Below are positions 10,743-22,077 of a DNA stretch of 64,000 bases, one piece after another. The stretch is taken from assembly GCF_963678635.1 (NCBI RefSeq), contig NC_087063.1:55519504-55583503 (forward strand). Reading direction: 5' to 3'. The DNA comes from Symsagittifera roscoffensis (taxonomy: Eukaryota; Xenacoelomorpha; Acoela; Convolutidae). Under the pieces are notes generated by a model. It searched no databases, had not been told where the DNA came from, and saw nothing but the letters and a program-made list of their open reading frames with translations. Numbering within the stretch: position 1 is the first letter of the stretch; the number at the start of each line of letters is the position of its first letter. A program made the translations under genes and the position numbers.

Positions 10743-11460
10743 TTATCAAGCATTAACCCTCATTCTTCAATTTTTTCCCTGCGTCAGTCATTTTTTCCTT
10801 CTATAAAAAAAATTATACGAAGAAGCAATGTATGAAGAAAACTTGCAAAGTTTAAAACAGTTTGATAAAAGAGCTGATTTTTTATTTGAATTTTTTTTTT
10901 TCAATTTTGAATTCACACTGAGCTCAAAAATGAATGAGCATCAAAACACTCAATTTTTACTTTTTCTTTCGACCTTTGAAAATGGGGAGGAACTTTGTAC
11001 TCTGGTGTTTTTTTTCATTCTGTTTTCCACTCAAAATCAAGTACCAAAAACAATCGTCGGTCCGTGTTGGGTGATACGTCATATTGAAGCCCTTTCTGTC
11101 GTGATCTGAACCACAATAAAAAATCTTATGTTGAGAAAAACTGTTTTAAAGTTTTTGATTTTTCGTTAATTTCGAGCGAGTGAGCAGGCTTACATTGGCT
11201 TACTTATGCTTGACTTGAGCCTCAAGTAAAGTTACTGTCTGGACTTTAGCACGCTATTAAAAATCAACTTAATCAAAAGTTGGGAAACAAATTTTGAAAA
11301 AATTCCAGTTTTTTTACCATGCTTTTTCGTCTTTCTAGTAATTTTTCGACAAAAACTGTTTTTCCAATTGACTTTTTGCTACGACTGTCAATTATGTCAA
11401 ATATGTGTATACATCATTTGTTCGTAAATATTTTTTTTTACACCGCACAGAAAAAACTAC
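10743..11460. other. flanking repeat DNA, no gene
   Basis: AT-rich DNA following the BEL 5' LTR, duplicated at 13373-14092. It shares the phrase GAAGAA(A)CAATGT(A/C)TGAAG with 14200-14230 and 14805-14830, so it belongs to a dispersed repeat. The open frames seen in it are T/F-rich translations of homopolymer runs and are not called genes. Confidence 0.5.
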
Positions 11461-12119
11461 GCAACGAAGTCAATTATCGGACGGGTTGAAACGGCTCATA
11501 TTTACTTGAAGCGAACTGGCTTTCAGTTTCACCAATGTGGGTGGGGGATCAGGCAAATTGGTTAAGTTCCAACATTACACGAGGAAAAAACCTGAGGATG
11601 AAAAAACTCATCTTAATTTGCCTGATATTTCGCTACCAGACCTTTTACCATAAGGTTGGTCTCATGTTACAGCACAGTTTTGCAGAATTATGGGGACGTT
11701 TTGAGGAATTTTTGGCAATTTTTTACTTTTTTCCCAAAATTTTTCGGAAATTTTTGGTCAGCTGGTTCGAGTCATAAACCAATCCAAAAAACTAGTCTAG
11801 TACCCCTTGTCTATGATCCGATTTTCTGGATTTTCAATCCGTTCACAATTACCCAAAAACTTGTGGTGTCGGGAAAACTACCACTCGTAGCTTGCTTTGA
11901 GTTGGGATACACAATAAGACATCGTATGTAATTTTATTGCAAAGAAAGTTTATGAAAACTAGACGAGTCTTACAGTTTTTGACGGTTTTGGAGATTTTCG
12001 GCACCGGGAAAAATCCAAAAACTTCGGGTGTCGAGAAAATTACAGCTCCACTTTGACCAAAAGTCAACAATCAGGACACCTGAACAGGGCTCTCTTCCGC
12101 TAGTCAGTCTGCTTTTTCG

Positions 12120-12876
12120 TCCGTCTGCTATGTCTTCTGTCGGCCAACTGGGTACGCTTTGCTAACTTTCGGCCAAACGTGCACTTTCGGCCAAACGCCC
12201 ACTTTCGGCCAACTGCTATCTGATATTTTCGGCCAAACGCCCACTTTTGGCCAACTGGTATCTGATATTTTAGGCCAAACGCCCACTTTCGGCCAAACTG
12301 CTATCTGATATTTTCGGCCAAACGCCCACTTTCGGCCAACTGGTATCTGATTTTTTAGGCCAAACGCCCACTTTCGGCCAAACGCCCACTTTCGGCCCTC
12401 TGTTAGCTGATATTTTTGTATTTTCGGCCAAACTTATTACTCTGACGATTTCGGCCAATCGCACAGTTCGTCCAAATGAATACTCGTCGTGTCTAGAAAT
12501 AGGCCAAATAAGAACTCGGCGAAATAAACACTCGGCCAAACTGATCACTCTGGAAATTTCGGCCAATCGCACAGTTCGTCCAATTGAATACTCGTCGTGT
12601 CTAGAAATAGGCCAAATAAGAACTCGGCGAAATAAACACTCGGCCAAACTGATCACTCTGGAAATTTCGGCCAATCGCACAGTTCGTCCAATTGAATACT
12701 CGTCGTGTCTAGAAATAGGCCAAATAAACACTCGGCCAAATAAACACTCGGTTTAAGTGATCACTATGATGACTGTCGGTCAACTGAGCACTGTGGTGAC
12801 TTTCGGCTATTTGGACACTCGTGTCGTCAAATTGTCAAACAATCAGGGCACTAACGGTCCCTTGTGGGGCGCCAAA
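12120..12876 (-). repeat. minisatellite leader of BEL element, copy 2
   Basis: Duplicate of 9590-10247 with three instead of two 108-bp units (about 12425-12745). The minus-strand frame 12731-12270 is open through it and is 36 codons longer than in copy 1, exactly one repeat unit. Confidence 0.8.
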
Positions 12877-12877
12877 A

Positions 12878-13367
12878 TGTGCGCGTAAATCTCCACAAAC
12901 CGAATCCTAAAAATATTGACATTTAAACAGTTGAATTACAGAGCGTTTTCTCGACAAAACTAACACTGGAAATCCATAATTTTACAATTTTCAAAACGTA
13001 TTTCATCATCGGTAAGATCGGCCACAATAAACTGCATAACTCAAAGCAAACTGCAAAAATGGCCAGTATTTGTCCTTGAGACAAATTGCTCTTTTTAAAG
13101 GTCAGCCTTAATCAAGGCTGAACCAATTTAGAGCAAAAAGACGGTTAAAATAGGTTTTGGGGTGGATCGAACCTGGTTACGGAGCATCCCATCAAGTTCG
13201 GTGCATATTCGAGTTCTAGAAAGGAAATGACCTAGTCGGGATTCGAACCGGCGCCGAACCCGCCGGGACGCACCCTGTATACGCTTGGCTACTGTTCCTA
13301 TATGCATTTACATTTTGGTTCAATTTTATATGCATTTATAGTATTGTTTTTTATTTGCGTTGCAACA
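12878..13367 (-). repeat. third BEL LTR copy, in duplicated unit
   Basis: Near-identical to 10249-10737, preceded by the same primer site and followed by TCTTA (13368-13372). It is part of the tandem duplication and not an independent insertion. Confidence 0.9.
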
Positions 13368-14092
13368 TCTTATTATCAAGCATTAACCCTCATTCTTCAA
13401 TTTTTTCCCTGCGTCAGTCATTTTTTCCTTCTATAAAAAAAATTATTCGAAGAAGCAATGTATGAAGAAAACTTGCAAAGTTTAAAACAGTTTGATAAAA
13501 GAGCTGATTTTTTATTTGAAATTTTTTTTTTTCAATTTTGAATTCACACTGAGCTCAAAAATGAATGAGCATCAAAACACTCAATTTTTACTTTTTCTTT
13601 CGACCTTTGAAAATGGGGAGGAACTTTGTAATCTGGTGTTTTTTTTTCATTCTGTTTTCCACTCAAAATCAAGTACCAAAAACAATCGTCGGTCCGTGTT
13701 GGGTGATACGTCATATTGAAGCCCTTTCTGTCGTGATCTGAACCACAATAAAAAATCTTATGTTGAGAAAAACTGTTTTAAAGTTTTTGATTTTTCGTTA
13801 ATTTCGAGCGAGTGAGCAGGCTTACATTGGCTTACTTATGCTTGACTTGAGCCTCAAGTAAAGTTACTGTCTGGACTTTAGCACGCTATTAAAAATCAAC
13901 TTAATCAAAAGTTGGGAAACAAATTTTGAAAAAATTCCAGTTTTTTTACCATGCTTTTTCGTCTTTCTAGTAAATTTTCGACAAAAACTGTTTTTCCAAT
14001 TGACTTTTTGCTACGACTGTCAATTATGTCAAATATGTGTATGCATCATTTGTTCGTAAATATTTTTTTTTACACCGCACAGAAAAAACTAC

Positions 14093-15856
14093 ACATACAT
14101 AAAAAAAAACTGTATGGAAAAAAACTTGCACAGTAACCGGCTGTCTTTGTTTTGATCCGTTTTTTTCCTGTGTCAGTCACTGTTTCTTTGCATTTGAAAA
14201 AATATAAATTGAAGAAACAATGTCTGAAGGAAGTTTGGAGCTGGTTTCAGTTTCCCTTATTTAAGGTTTATTTTGAGTTCAACAAAAACTTGAAAACAAT
14301 TGAGCTTGAAAACACGGCAATTTTTCTTATTTATGGTTAACCAACTTTACATTCCTTATTTTTCTTTTCTGTGCCAGTTGTGAGATTATGTCCAGGGAGG
14401 CTCACTCATAGAGTAATTTCAAGCAAGGTATACCGTCTGCTCGTCACGCTATTTTATTTTCGGCCGGATAGATTCGTGCAACTTCTTAGTCTAATACCGG
14501 TCTTAATCTTACTCTTATGTTTCCTAGTCTCAATAGATCTAGTCTATACTGGTATTTGAGAGATAAGATATCAGGAATTGTTCTGAATAAAAACTACTGT
14601 TTGCTAAGTTATATTTATTTTCTTTTGTTGCTGAAACTATGAACAGTTTCAGCTATACAATTTTAAAAAAATGTGTTAGTTATGGATAATGATTGGTTAG
14701 TTAGAATTATTTTACAGAGATAGTTTTATCAATAATATAATTGGATATAAAAACTAGTTTTAAACTGGTTCCAGTTGCTGATTCCGTCTATATGTAAAAA
14801 AGTGTTCGAAGAAACAAGTTATGAAGAAAACTGGAAAGTTAAAAACAGTTTGATAAGCAATGCTGATTTCAAAGCTGTTCCATCTTACCACGTTAAAACT
14901 TTGGTTGGGAAAATTTAACTATTGTTGTGTTAATGGTTTAAATAAGTCTTAAACACGCGCTTCACTTCGTCCTGAGCTAGGCTAAGTTGCACGTTTCAAC
15001 CCCTCAGAAGTTTTCTATAAACAGACAAAATGAAAATAGTTTTCAAATTTGAAATAATATTTTTTTTGTCGATAACGGTTAAATGCTTCGATCGTCGAAT
15101 ACTTAAATTCTTCATTGGGTTATAAATATGTTTCCTTGAAAACGTTTATTAGATTGTCAAAAGTGGTCTCATTAAAAAAACTACCGAAAGTATTTGTATA
15201 GCGTTACTTAAGTCAAAAGTCGCAACCATGATCGAAAATTAGGCGGATTCCAAATGTAACCAAATCTGCTTTTCAGAAAAAGATTATTTTTTTCGTGAAT
15301 GTACAATAAGGCCAAACTTTTTAATTTGCGCCGTTCTGCATGGTTGAAAAAGGAGGTCAACTAAGATCAAATTGAAGAGAGCTGAAAATGGTGTAACTAA
15401 ATCAACAATGAAAATTGATTTCAGCTTCGAAGATTGGGAACCGATACGGCAATAAACAAACAAAAATCACAGAGCAAGGACCTTTTACTCCTGTCTAATA
15501 CCATAATCACAAACTATCAATCAAGCTCACAAACTTGATTAGTTCAATACAATTCTCTGTTGACGTAGCAAGGTTCAAATTAGTGTACAAAGAAAGAGCC
15601 CCCGGATGTTTAAGACGGTTGGAGGCTGGAGGACGGGCTTGTGGGATCGTCTTACAAACAGTGTTCAAACTAATTACAAAACTATTAAATTTCTAATCAA
15701 AAGCAGGGAAGCTGAAAAACCTATAACTTTTTTTTGAGAAGTTGTAAATCGGCATCAACCGCTAGGATGAATTATGGAATGAAAACTGAACCACCTCTAT
15801 CAGTAGCTTTTTGCGATCACTCTGTGTTTGAAAGAGAGATAATATGGAGAACTCAC
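14093..15856. repeat. dispersed repeat DNA, no gene; inverted copy of 52.26-52.68 kb
   Basis: About 14390-14790 matches the reverse complement of about 52260-52680: both share the CAACTTCTTAGTCTAATACC block, the GTTTCAG stretch and the GGATATAAA / TTTATATCC area. About 14200-14260 and 14790-14870 resemble the flank repeat at 10800-10870. No coding exon is recognised here. On the minus strand this is the start of the intron following the Cys-loop exon. Confidence 0.55.
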
Positions 15857-16003
15857 AGCTGGAAAAGCAGAGAGGACACGTTTGTCTGTCTAGGGGAAAC
15901 TGGCGCAGATCCAGGGCACATCTGGATTTTAACACCACACGCTTAGACGACATCACCAGACTATTCTTCGTCAAGACTGTGATGCTGCTCTGAGACACTT
16001 CGG
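15857..16003 (-). CDS. Cys-loop ligand-gated ion channel, exon 4 (Cys-loop)
   Basis: 147 nt between an acceptor (CATCTTTTAG, ending 16004) and a donor GTGAGT (15856-15851). The 48 complete codons contain CALDLRQFPLDRQTC, the signature Cys-loop with exactly 13 residues between the cysteines and the FPLD core, followed by PLCFSS, where receptor genes commonly have a phase-1 intron. It begins with two bases that complete a codon from the previous exon (phase 1). From the loop A motif in exon 3 to the first cysteine the spliced spacing is about 39 residues, as in glycine receptors. Anion-channel type is likely from the motif style but not proven. Confidence 0.88.
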
Positions 16004-16329
16004 CTAAAAGATGTTAACAAAATTTAAAAAAAAAACATGTAGCATGAAGCCTTTGCTTTCGCAAAAATTGACTTTCAAGACGAAAAAACGTTTCGAAGCC
16101 CACATTACTCCTAAGAGTCTAGCCCATGTGGATCTAATTGTTGGGATATCTATTTGCAAAGCTTCCTAGAAATTCTGACAACCGTTTTTTAACTATAAAA
16201 ATTGTTAAAAATCATAAAATTTTAAACTTTTCATGGTATTCTATCTTGTGCTGAAAGAAACTTCAAATGTTATCAATCTACATGCGTACGAGAAACCTGT
16301 TCGCAATGCGGTGTCCATAGCCATTGAAG

Positions 16330-16552
16330 CTGAAAATCTTATTTTTGAGAATTTTTGAGGGCCATAGCATTCATTGTCCTCACTTTCATTGTGCTCGATA
16401 TGTGAAACCCTTTGGGCTTGTATTAATGGATGAAATATGAAAGCCGAAAATCTGAGGAAGGGTCTTAAATTTTTAAGGGCCTTAGATAGCATTCATTTCT
16501 CTCACTTTCATTGTAATTGATATGCGAAACCCTTTGGGATTATATTAATGAT
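16330..16552. repeat. two-copy direct repeat, about 115 bp
   Basis: About 16330-16430 and 16446-16552 share GAAAATCT, CTCACTTTCATTGT, GATATG(T/C)GAAACCCTTTGGG and TATTAATG. Diverged tandem copies within the receptor intron. Confidence 0.65.
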
Positions 16553-16559
16553 CCAAAGC

Positions 16560-17439
16560 TCAACCTCTGAGTAAGATATTGTTCTGTGATTAGTGGCGAC
16601 CTATGCTGAAAAAATGCAGTCGGCATATAAAATAAGTTTTGTAAGAAACTGTGTTGAAGGTCATTGCATTTTTCTTTCTATGCCCGTCCAACCAAAGTTG
16701 GTTGCTTCGTTTATCAATTCCAGCCCCAAGGCTTGAATTGTTTCTCGAGATTCTCCGAGGCAAACAAGAGGTCAATAATCTTTTTTCTGTTCCTTTTTTG
16801 GGCTGATTTGACGTGATATTGATAGACAAAAGACAGCAGCCTTAGTTTGCTAAACAGATCCCCTCTTGATTATGGAAGGTACCTGCCACCCTGTGGTATT
16901 GTTCTCATTTTCAAGGAAATCAAACTTGAAATTTAATTTCAAAATTGAAAGTGAAAAAGTTTATATGTGAGAAATTTGTCAATAAGGTTGCGACTTAGAA
17001 TGAATAGGGTTGCTTAATTTTGAATTTTCTTGGGTTGCTTAGGAATTCCAGATAAATTAGCTACCCCAAATATTCCAGGAAACTAGGATTTGAAGCGAAA
17101 AACCTTTAACCAAATCATTTATCAAATCCATGCTTCATTCTCTCGAGGATAATATAAAACGTTTCTTGATGGCGGCTTGTAAACATTTGTGCCAAAGAAT
17201 TTTTTTCTTCGGACAAATTTGATATATTTCTTTGATATAAACTTCAGGCACATTTCCTTGATATAAATATTCTTGATGTTCCGTTTTTCCTAACGAAAAT
17301 AACGGAATACTTGTGCTCGCGTGATTTTTTTTCTTCAGGCAAATTTTGATTTTTTAACAAGCCATTTTTGACGGAATTTTTTATATAATTCAAAAAGTAT
17401 TGATGTCTTGAGCTTAAATTTGAGAGTTATTCCACCTGT
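16560..17439. other. intronic DNA, no gene
   Basis: Between the direct repeat and the foldback element I see no coding exon, RNA gene or recognised transposon. It is intron 3 of the receptor gene on the minus strand. Confidence 0.5.
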
Positions 17440-17990
17440 CAGCCAAAGATTTTTCACCTGTGATCATTTTTCGTAAAGTTATGGGGGTTTAAAGATTGCC
17501 ATTTTGGCCAATTGGAGGCAATTAACGTTCGATATATTTCGCGCTATTAACGCGTAAGCGGAGATTCAATCCGTCTTAAAAAGTGTTCCAAATTGGTTGA
17601 AAGAAGCTTATTTGCCATATTTATTTTCTTACAAGGAGTGAAAGCTGTCACTTTGTACTTTATAAAGCGTGTGGGGGATGTTTTTCATAAAAAATCTCAA
17701 ATAAAAAACTGACAAAATCATCAAAAAAAAAATCGTTTTTTTTTCTCCTTTTATTTGATTTATCCCCACAAGCGTATGTAAACTACCATTTTTTAAGCGT
17801 CTTGTTCAGACTTGCCTGATTTCAACTTAAAACGCATCAATCCGCCGCTTACGAAGGTTTTAAGAACGCAATATATCGCAACTTAGTTATCTCGAATTGA
17901 CAAAGCTGGTAATTTTTCAACCCCCATAACTTTACAACAAAAATCACAGGTAAAATTTTTCAATTGAGCTCAGAAAATTTTTACCTTTCA
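17440..17990. repeat. foldback (long inverted repeat) element
   Basis: Outer arms share ACCTGTGAT and GTAAAGTTATGGGGGTT (about 17455-17500) with the reverse complement at about 17920-17960. Inner arms also pair (GATATAT blocks, GTAAGCGG, GTGGGGGAT near 17670 against ATCCCCAC near 17762). The two arms of about 270 bp nearly meet in an A/T-rich centre. No coding sequence; a foldback-type MITE. Confidence 0.65.
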
Positions 17991-18628
17991 GATGGCATAA
18001 AACAATCGCTGAGTTAGAGAATTGAAAATTAACTGAATAAAAGAAACTATTCCAAGTATAACTATTCTGCACTTCTTTGAAAGTCGGAATAATACTACAG
18101 CTCATGCTATAAGTTTTATATCTGTAATTAATAATAATCGAACACTTCTGAAAAACGAATCAATTCTTGTCAAACAAAATCCGGAGCGGGTAAGGCCGTA
18201 GAGAGCTACATGACAAGCCAATGACAAATAGCCTATGACAAAAATAATAGCGGGAGAGCTGAAAATTGGGCGAATCACAAATATTTAAAACGAAATTTGA
18301 AAAAAAAAAACAATAATCATTCTCGACCTTTTTTTGTGCCTAGTCTGGTAAGTGGATCTAAAGTTCAATCAATGGCCGTATATTACAGCAGCAGCAAGCT
18401 TACAAAAATGAAAAACAAAACCAAAAGATTGAAAATTTTTGCAACACTTTCGCTCAACATAATTAAATGTTTCGAAACTACAGAAAGTCGCCTCATGAAA
18501 TTTCTGCAAAACATTTTTTGTACGAAACTTTTCAAAAAAAATACAAAAATTGTAAAACAGGACACAAATTTTCAATAACAGAATTACTTGCACCGCTAGA
18601 AAGCTTCCGAACATTTCTGCAGAATCTA

Positions 18629-18780
18629 AGCCGACAAAAAACTGCAGATACGAAAGACTAGCAGATACGAAATTTTTCAGTTTCGGCAAAAAAAGACACG
18701 TCCGGACTGGAATCGAATCTCCAGGATTTGTCGTCCTAAAAATAGGCCTTACCACTGACCCAATTGCACAAAACACTCCT
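18629..18780 (-). repeat. tRNA-derived SINE-like sequence
   Basis: On the minus strand an A-box-like TGGGTCAGTGGT (18762-18751) and a B box GATTCGATTCC (18719-18709) have tRNA spacing and are followed by a T run. Anticodon stem is not convincing, so a SINE or tRNA pseudogene is more likely than a tRNA gene. A nearby element at 18985-19150 shares the TTTTTTGTCGGCTT tail. Confidence 0.45.
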
Positions 18781-18984
18781 TAAATTTACGAGGAAAACAA
18801 CTTCCAAATTTTTTAATGATTAGCGTGAAAAGAAAATCACAAAAGCAAAAAAAAGTAAACAACATTTCTTGGTACTCAATGACTTGAACAAAACTGGAAT
18901 ACACAGAAATGTTTTTTAGTTGACGAAGTTCTAGGCTGATTAAAAATGACAAAATTCTAGGCCAATTTGATGGTGCGGCAACTA

Positions 18985-19150
18985 AGCCGACAAAAAATCA
19001 GTCAAACAGAAGTCCGACAAAGATTTTTGACGCTCGGACAGTTTTCCGCTTACAAGAAAAAACAGGTCCTGGTCGGACTCGAACCGTTGACAATTGAAAT
19101 TGTAGACAGGTACGTTAGCTTTTTGCCAGATGGGCTAATTAAAACCTATT
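18985..19150 (-). repeat. tRNA-derived SINE-like sequence
   Basis: Minus strand: A-box-like TTAGCCCATCTGG near 19140 and a clear B box GGTTCGAGTCC (19085-19075). The tail contains TTTTTTGTCGGCTTAG as in the neighbour at 18629-18780. Probably the same SINE family; not a folded tRNA. Confidence 0.45.
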
Positions 19151-19574
19151 TTTTGATATGGACTAAAAATGAGACAATTGATTCTGTTAAACTGGTTGCT
19201 ACCCGAAAAAAAATGCTTTAACAATCTTAATCATGCAATCTACAAAAATTCATGCTAATCACAAAAATAACCTACAGAAAGATAAACAGTTGCTGTCTAA
19301 GTATAGAGATCCAACGAATTTCATTTCAGAAAAGAGAAACTCAACATTAAAGAAATCAAAATGAAATTTCCCGAATTTTAGTGATCTAAATTTCATATTA
19401 ATGTTTTCATAGAATGGTTGATTGAATTAGAAGAAAAAAAGCAAAAAAGCGACGACTATATCGAAGTAACGCTAAGGTTGTACATGAATAAACTTTATGA
19501 TTTTAAATTTCTGTAACAACTGACACCGACACACGCCCTTTACTCGCTCAAAATGAGACTAAAAGCAAAGTTTT
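19151..19574. other. intronic DNA, no gene
   Basis: AT-rich; no exon, RNA gene or transposon recognised. It ends at the approximate edge of the gypsy LTR. Confidence 0.45.
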
Positions 19575-19605
19575 AAAGTTTAATCTTCAAACAGTAAAGT
19601 TCTAT

Positions 19606-19850
19606 CGTTTGAATTCCAAAATTTAGCTGCTTAATTTGTTTCTTTTGTTGTTAGCTCAGATCGACTGATTTAATTCGATACATGAGTATGGCGAACTAAA
19701 ATGAACTATAATCAACACCTAAATCTGCACCTGTCACCCTTGGCTAAAATATCAATAACATAATTACATAGCGCAAATAATAAACATAACCGCAACTGCA
19801 GTTGTAGCGACTATGTTTTATCTCAAGGTTACTGCAACTGCAGTACTACA
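19606..19850 (-). repeat. gypsy 3' LTR (core)
   Basis: Matches 23263-23517 with small indels; both share GAATTCCAAAATTTA, CATGAGTATGGCGAACT and ACTATGTTTTATCTCAAGG. The 19575-19605 side is weakly similar and may belong to it. Confidence 0.75.
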
Positions 19851-20397
19851 TTCCCCTGAGGAATAAAAAAAACATTTATCACATAAATATAAAAATTTAG
19901 TAATATAAAAAAACATGTAGAGAGTTTTAAAACTCAGTTTGATAGATAGGTGCACTCCATGAGCTTTTAGCTTCAGCGACTCAAGTTTATTAGCACTTTC
20001 CACTTTGCATCCCAGGTCCTGGAAGTGTCAAGTGCTGCATACCCAAACTTCAGACGAAACAAATGATTTCTATCACTGAGTGCTTTATTGGGCTGCCTCG
20101 TCGCTTGAGTCCCTGGTTTATATTGGCTCTCTTGCTTCGGCGCACTTAGGATCCTGTCTGATCTTCTACACTAGACTCGTCGGAGAATCCTGGTGGAGTC
20201 ATGAGTCCCCCGCGGTATGATATTCCGATTCTTCTTTGGCGTTCAATATTTCTTCCGCCGTCTTTTGAATTCCTCTCGTTAACACCTGGTCCGCTGATTG
20301 TTCCCAATCTTCCGGAGCCAAATCTTGCTGTTGAAAAGTTTTGAGGATCGTGGTAGGGAATATGTGTCTCTATCTATCTTCTCAATTATAGTGCTGA

Positions 20398-21310
20398 TTA
20401 CCTTTTTGGCTGTGGAGCTATTGCTTGGCTTTTCATCCTCTTGCGTCCGCAGCTCTCTGTTGAATTAGCCGGATCTGTACTAGTTGTCGTAGAGGCTGTT
20501 TTAGTTTGCTTTTTGTCTTGTGCGGTTTGTTGCTTTGGTTTTTGATTAATAGCTACTACCTCCTGAGAATTTGGTTCTATTGACGCTGGACCACCGTGAT
20601 TGGGTTTCGCCCGTTTGGCCGCTAAATTAAGATCCTCTCTTACTGCTGTGTTTTTTGATGTCATAATTTTGTTGCTATTCTGCAAGAGCTCCTTCGCCTG
20701 CTCTTCTTGTTGCTGTTTCCGTGATTCTTCTTCTAATTCGTTTTCTAGAGATCGTTCAATCTCCTATAGCTGGTTTCTCCGTTTGGGCTCTTCGAGAGGA
20801 CTTTTCACTTTGTCCTTCTGACCCCCTTTTAACCCAGAATTTGGCAACCCGATGAGTGGCATCTTCGATCTCGCTTTGTCTCTCTCTCACGGTAAATCGA
20901 GCACGCAGCTGTTGTGACAGTTGTAGATGTCTCTGACACCACTGGGTTTTTCAGTGGATTCGTCAACGCTGCTCCACTTTTTCTGTCCTCAATTTTACGT
21001 AAAAGGTTCGTAGTTAGGTCTTTTTGTGATGACTTAAGTTTGTCCTCCTCAAAGCCCCTCTCCCAGGAGTACAGTAACTCTTTTCTGAGATCTGGATTGA
21101 TAGTCCTTGTATCCTCAACAATCCGTGTATTATCGTTTTTCGCCTATTCTTGTCTAACAGCGTTCCATTTTGCGTTAGCCTCCAGTAAAGCCTTAAGTGT
21201 CATCGCCCTGTTTTTTTCGCGTGCTGATGAGAGCTGCTGCTTGAACAGCTGGCTGACTTCTCTGTTATTCTGGCCTTTTCGCACACTTTTCAGGCTATCT
21301 CGAGATTGGT
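20398..21310 (-). pseudogene. gypsy pol C-terminal tail, hydrophilic
   Basis: Follows the integrase fragment on the minus strand. Open pieces 21350-21144 and 20685-20398 are rich in Arg, Lys, Gln, Ser and Asn (for example RRFDQSRDSLKSVRKGQNN) with stops between. No enzymatic motif seen. Best read as the decayed C-terminal extension of the polyprotein. Confidence 0.4.
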
Positions 21311-21950
21311 CAAATCGTCTTTTTATTTGGCTGGCTGTGAACGCTGACATACCAAAGGCTGTTTACAATTAGAAAAAACTTGACCCTTATCATTTTAAAT
21401 TCAGTTTTTCGAAGTCGACCAAAATAGGTTTCGAATGGTGATTGTTGATTAGTTTTTCGTTTAGCCCATCTCATGTCCTTAATTATCGTACTTAGGTAGA
21501 GCTTAACTGACGCTACAATGTCTTCCAAAAACATGACGCCGAGTCTTCTTTTAATTGTTCGAAGTTGGTTTGTTTTCAATGATTCGGGTATTCCATGAGT
21601 GTCTATGTGTGTGCGTAAAAATTTTATCAAAATTTCACCCCGGTCGGATTTGCAACTTTGACTGATGAAAATTTAGTGTATCGGTCGATTGCTACTAGCA
21701 GATAATTTTTTTTCCTTTATGATCTTCTACAGGACCGGCGTAGTCCATTTGGACTTCTTGTTCCGGCTGCGTGAGCCATGGAAGATGTTTTTTCGAGTGT
21801 TTTTCATCCTTAGCTTTCTTATCGTATCTAGTGTACCTAGCTTTTGCAGTCACAATTTGGTTAAAACGTCCAAAAATTCATCCACATTCGGCATTTGATA
21901 CTTATTTTTGAATAATCGTCTATTTATTGGTTTTGCATCTAGGGCCTACT
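21310..21950 (-). pseudogene. gypsy integrase fragment
   Basis: On the minus strand the core begins with QMDYAGPVEDHKGKK, continues in shifted frames with LLVAIDRYTKFSSVKV, and then THGIPESLKTNQ, all typical of Ty3 integrase around the first catalytic Asp. After TNQ the sequence jumps to LRTIKRRLGV and SPFETYFGRL, so the stretch that normally holds the second Asp and the Glu appears deleted. Frame changes occur near 21640 and 21690. Non-functional. Confidence 0.65.
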
Positions 21951-22077
21951 TAATAGAGCCGTCTTTTAAACCGTAATGAAAATGGGGCCTATAGCAATCA
22001 CTTCTACACTTATCCAAACGCTGAATATTGCCTTCTGTCAAAAGTTTTCGATCGCTTTTTTCTGCTCACTACATGCT

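Larger units (their letters stand above)
8939..14092. repeat. 2.5-kb tandem duplication (BEL 5' end plus flank)
   Basis: Unit 1 (8939-11460) holds part of the BEL leader, the 5' LTR and 0.7 kb of flanking DNA. Unit 2 (11461-14092) repeats it almost base for base, about 110 bp longer mainly because it has one extra 108-bp leader repeat. The junction at 11460/11461 joins CAGAAAAAACTAC directly to GCAACGAAGT, while after unit 2 the flank continues normally (ACACATACAT). It could be a real recent duplication or a false one from assembly. Confidence 0.9.

Noticed and set aside
10828-11109. Plus-strand 93-codon frame, repeated at 13492-13719
   Set aside because: Phe-rich translation of T homopolymers in a dispersed repeat; the two copies disagree in frame after small indels.
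15762-15856. Continuation of the Cys-loop reading frame to the stop at 15762
   Set aside because: Residues after CPLCFSS do not match the receptor family, and a GTGAGT donor sits at the expected exon end.
18369-18776. Minus-strand 135-codon frame
   Set aside because: Runs through the SINE-like sequence and Phe/Leu-rich AT DNA; no motif, no consistent start.
20600-21372. Plus-strand frames of 73 and 152 codons, Ser/Leu/Phe-rich
   Set aside because: Antisense shadow of the gypsy C-terminal tail on the minus strand.
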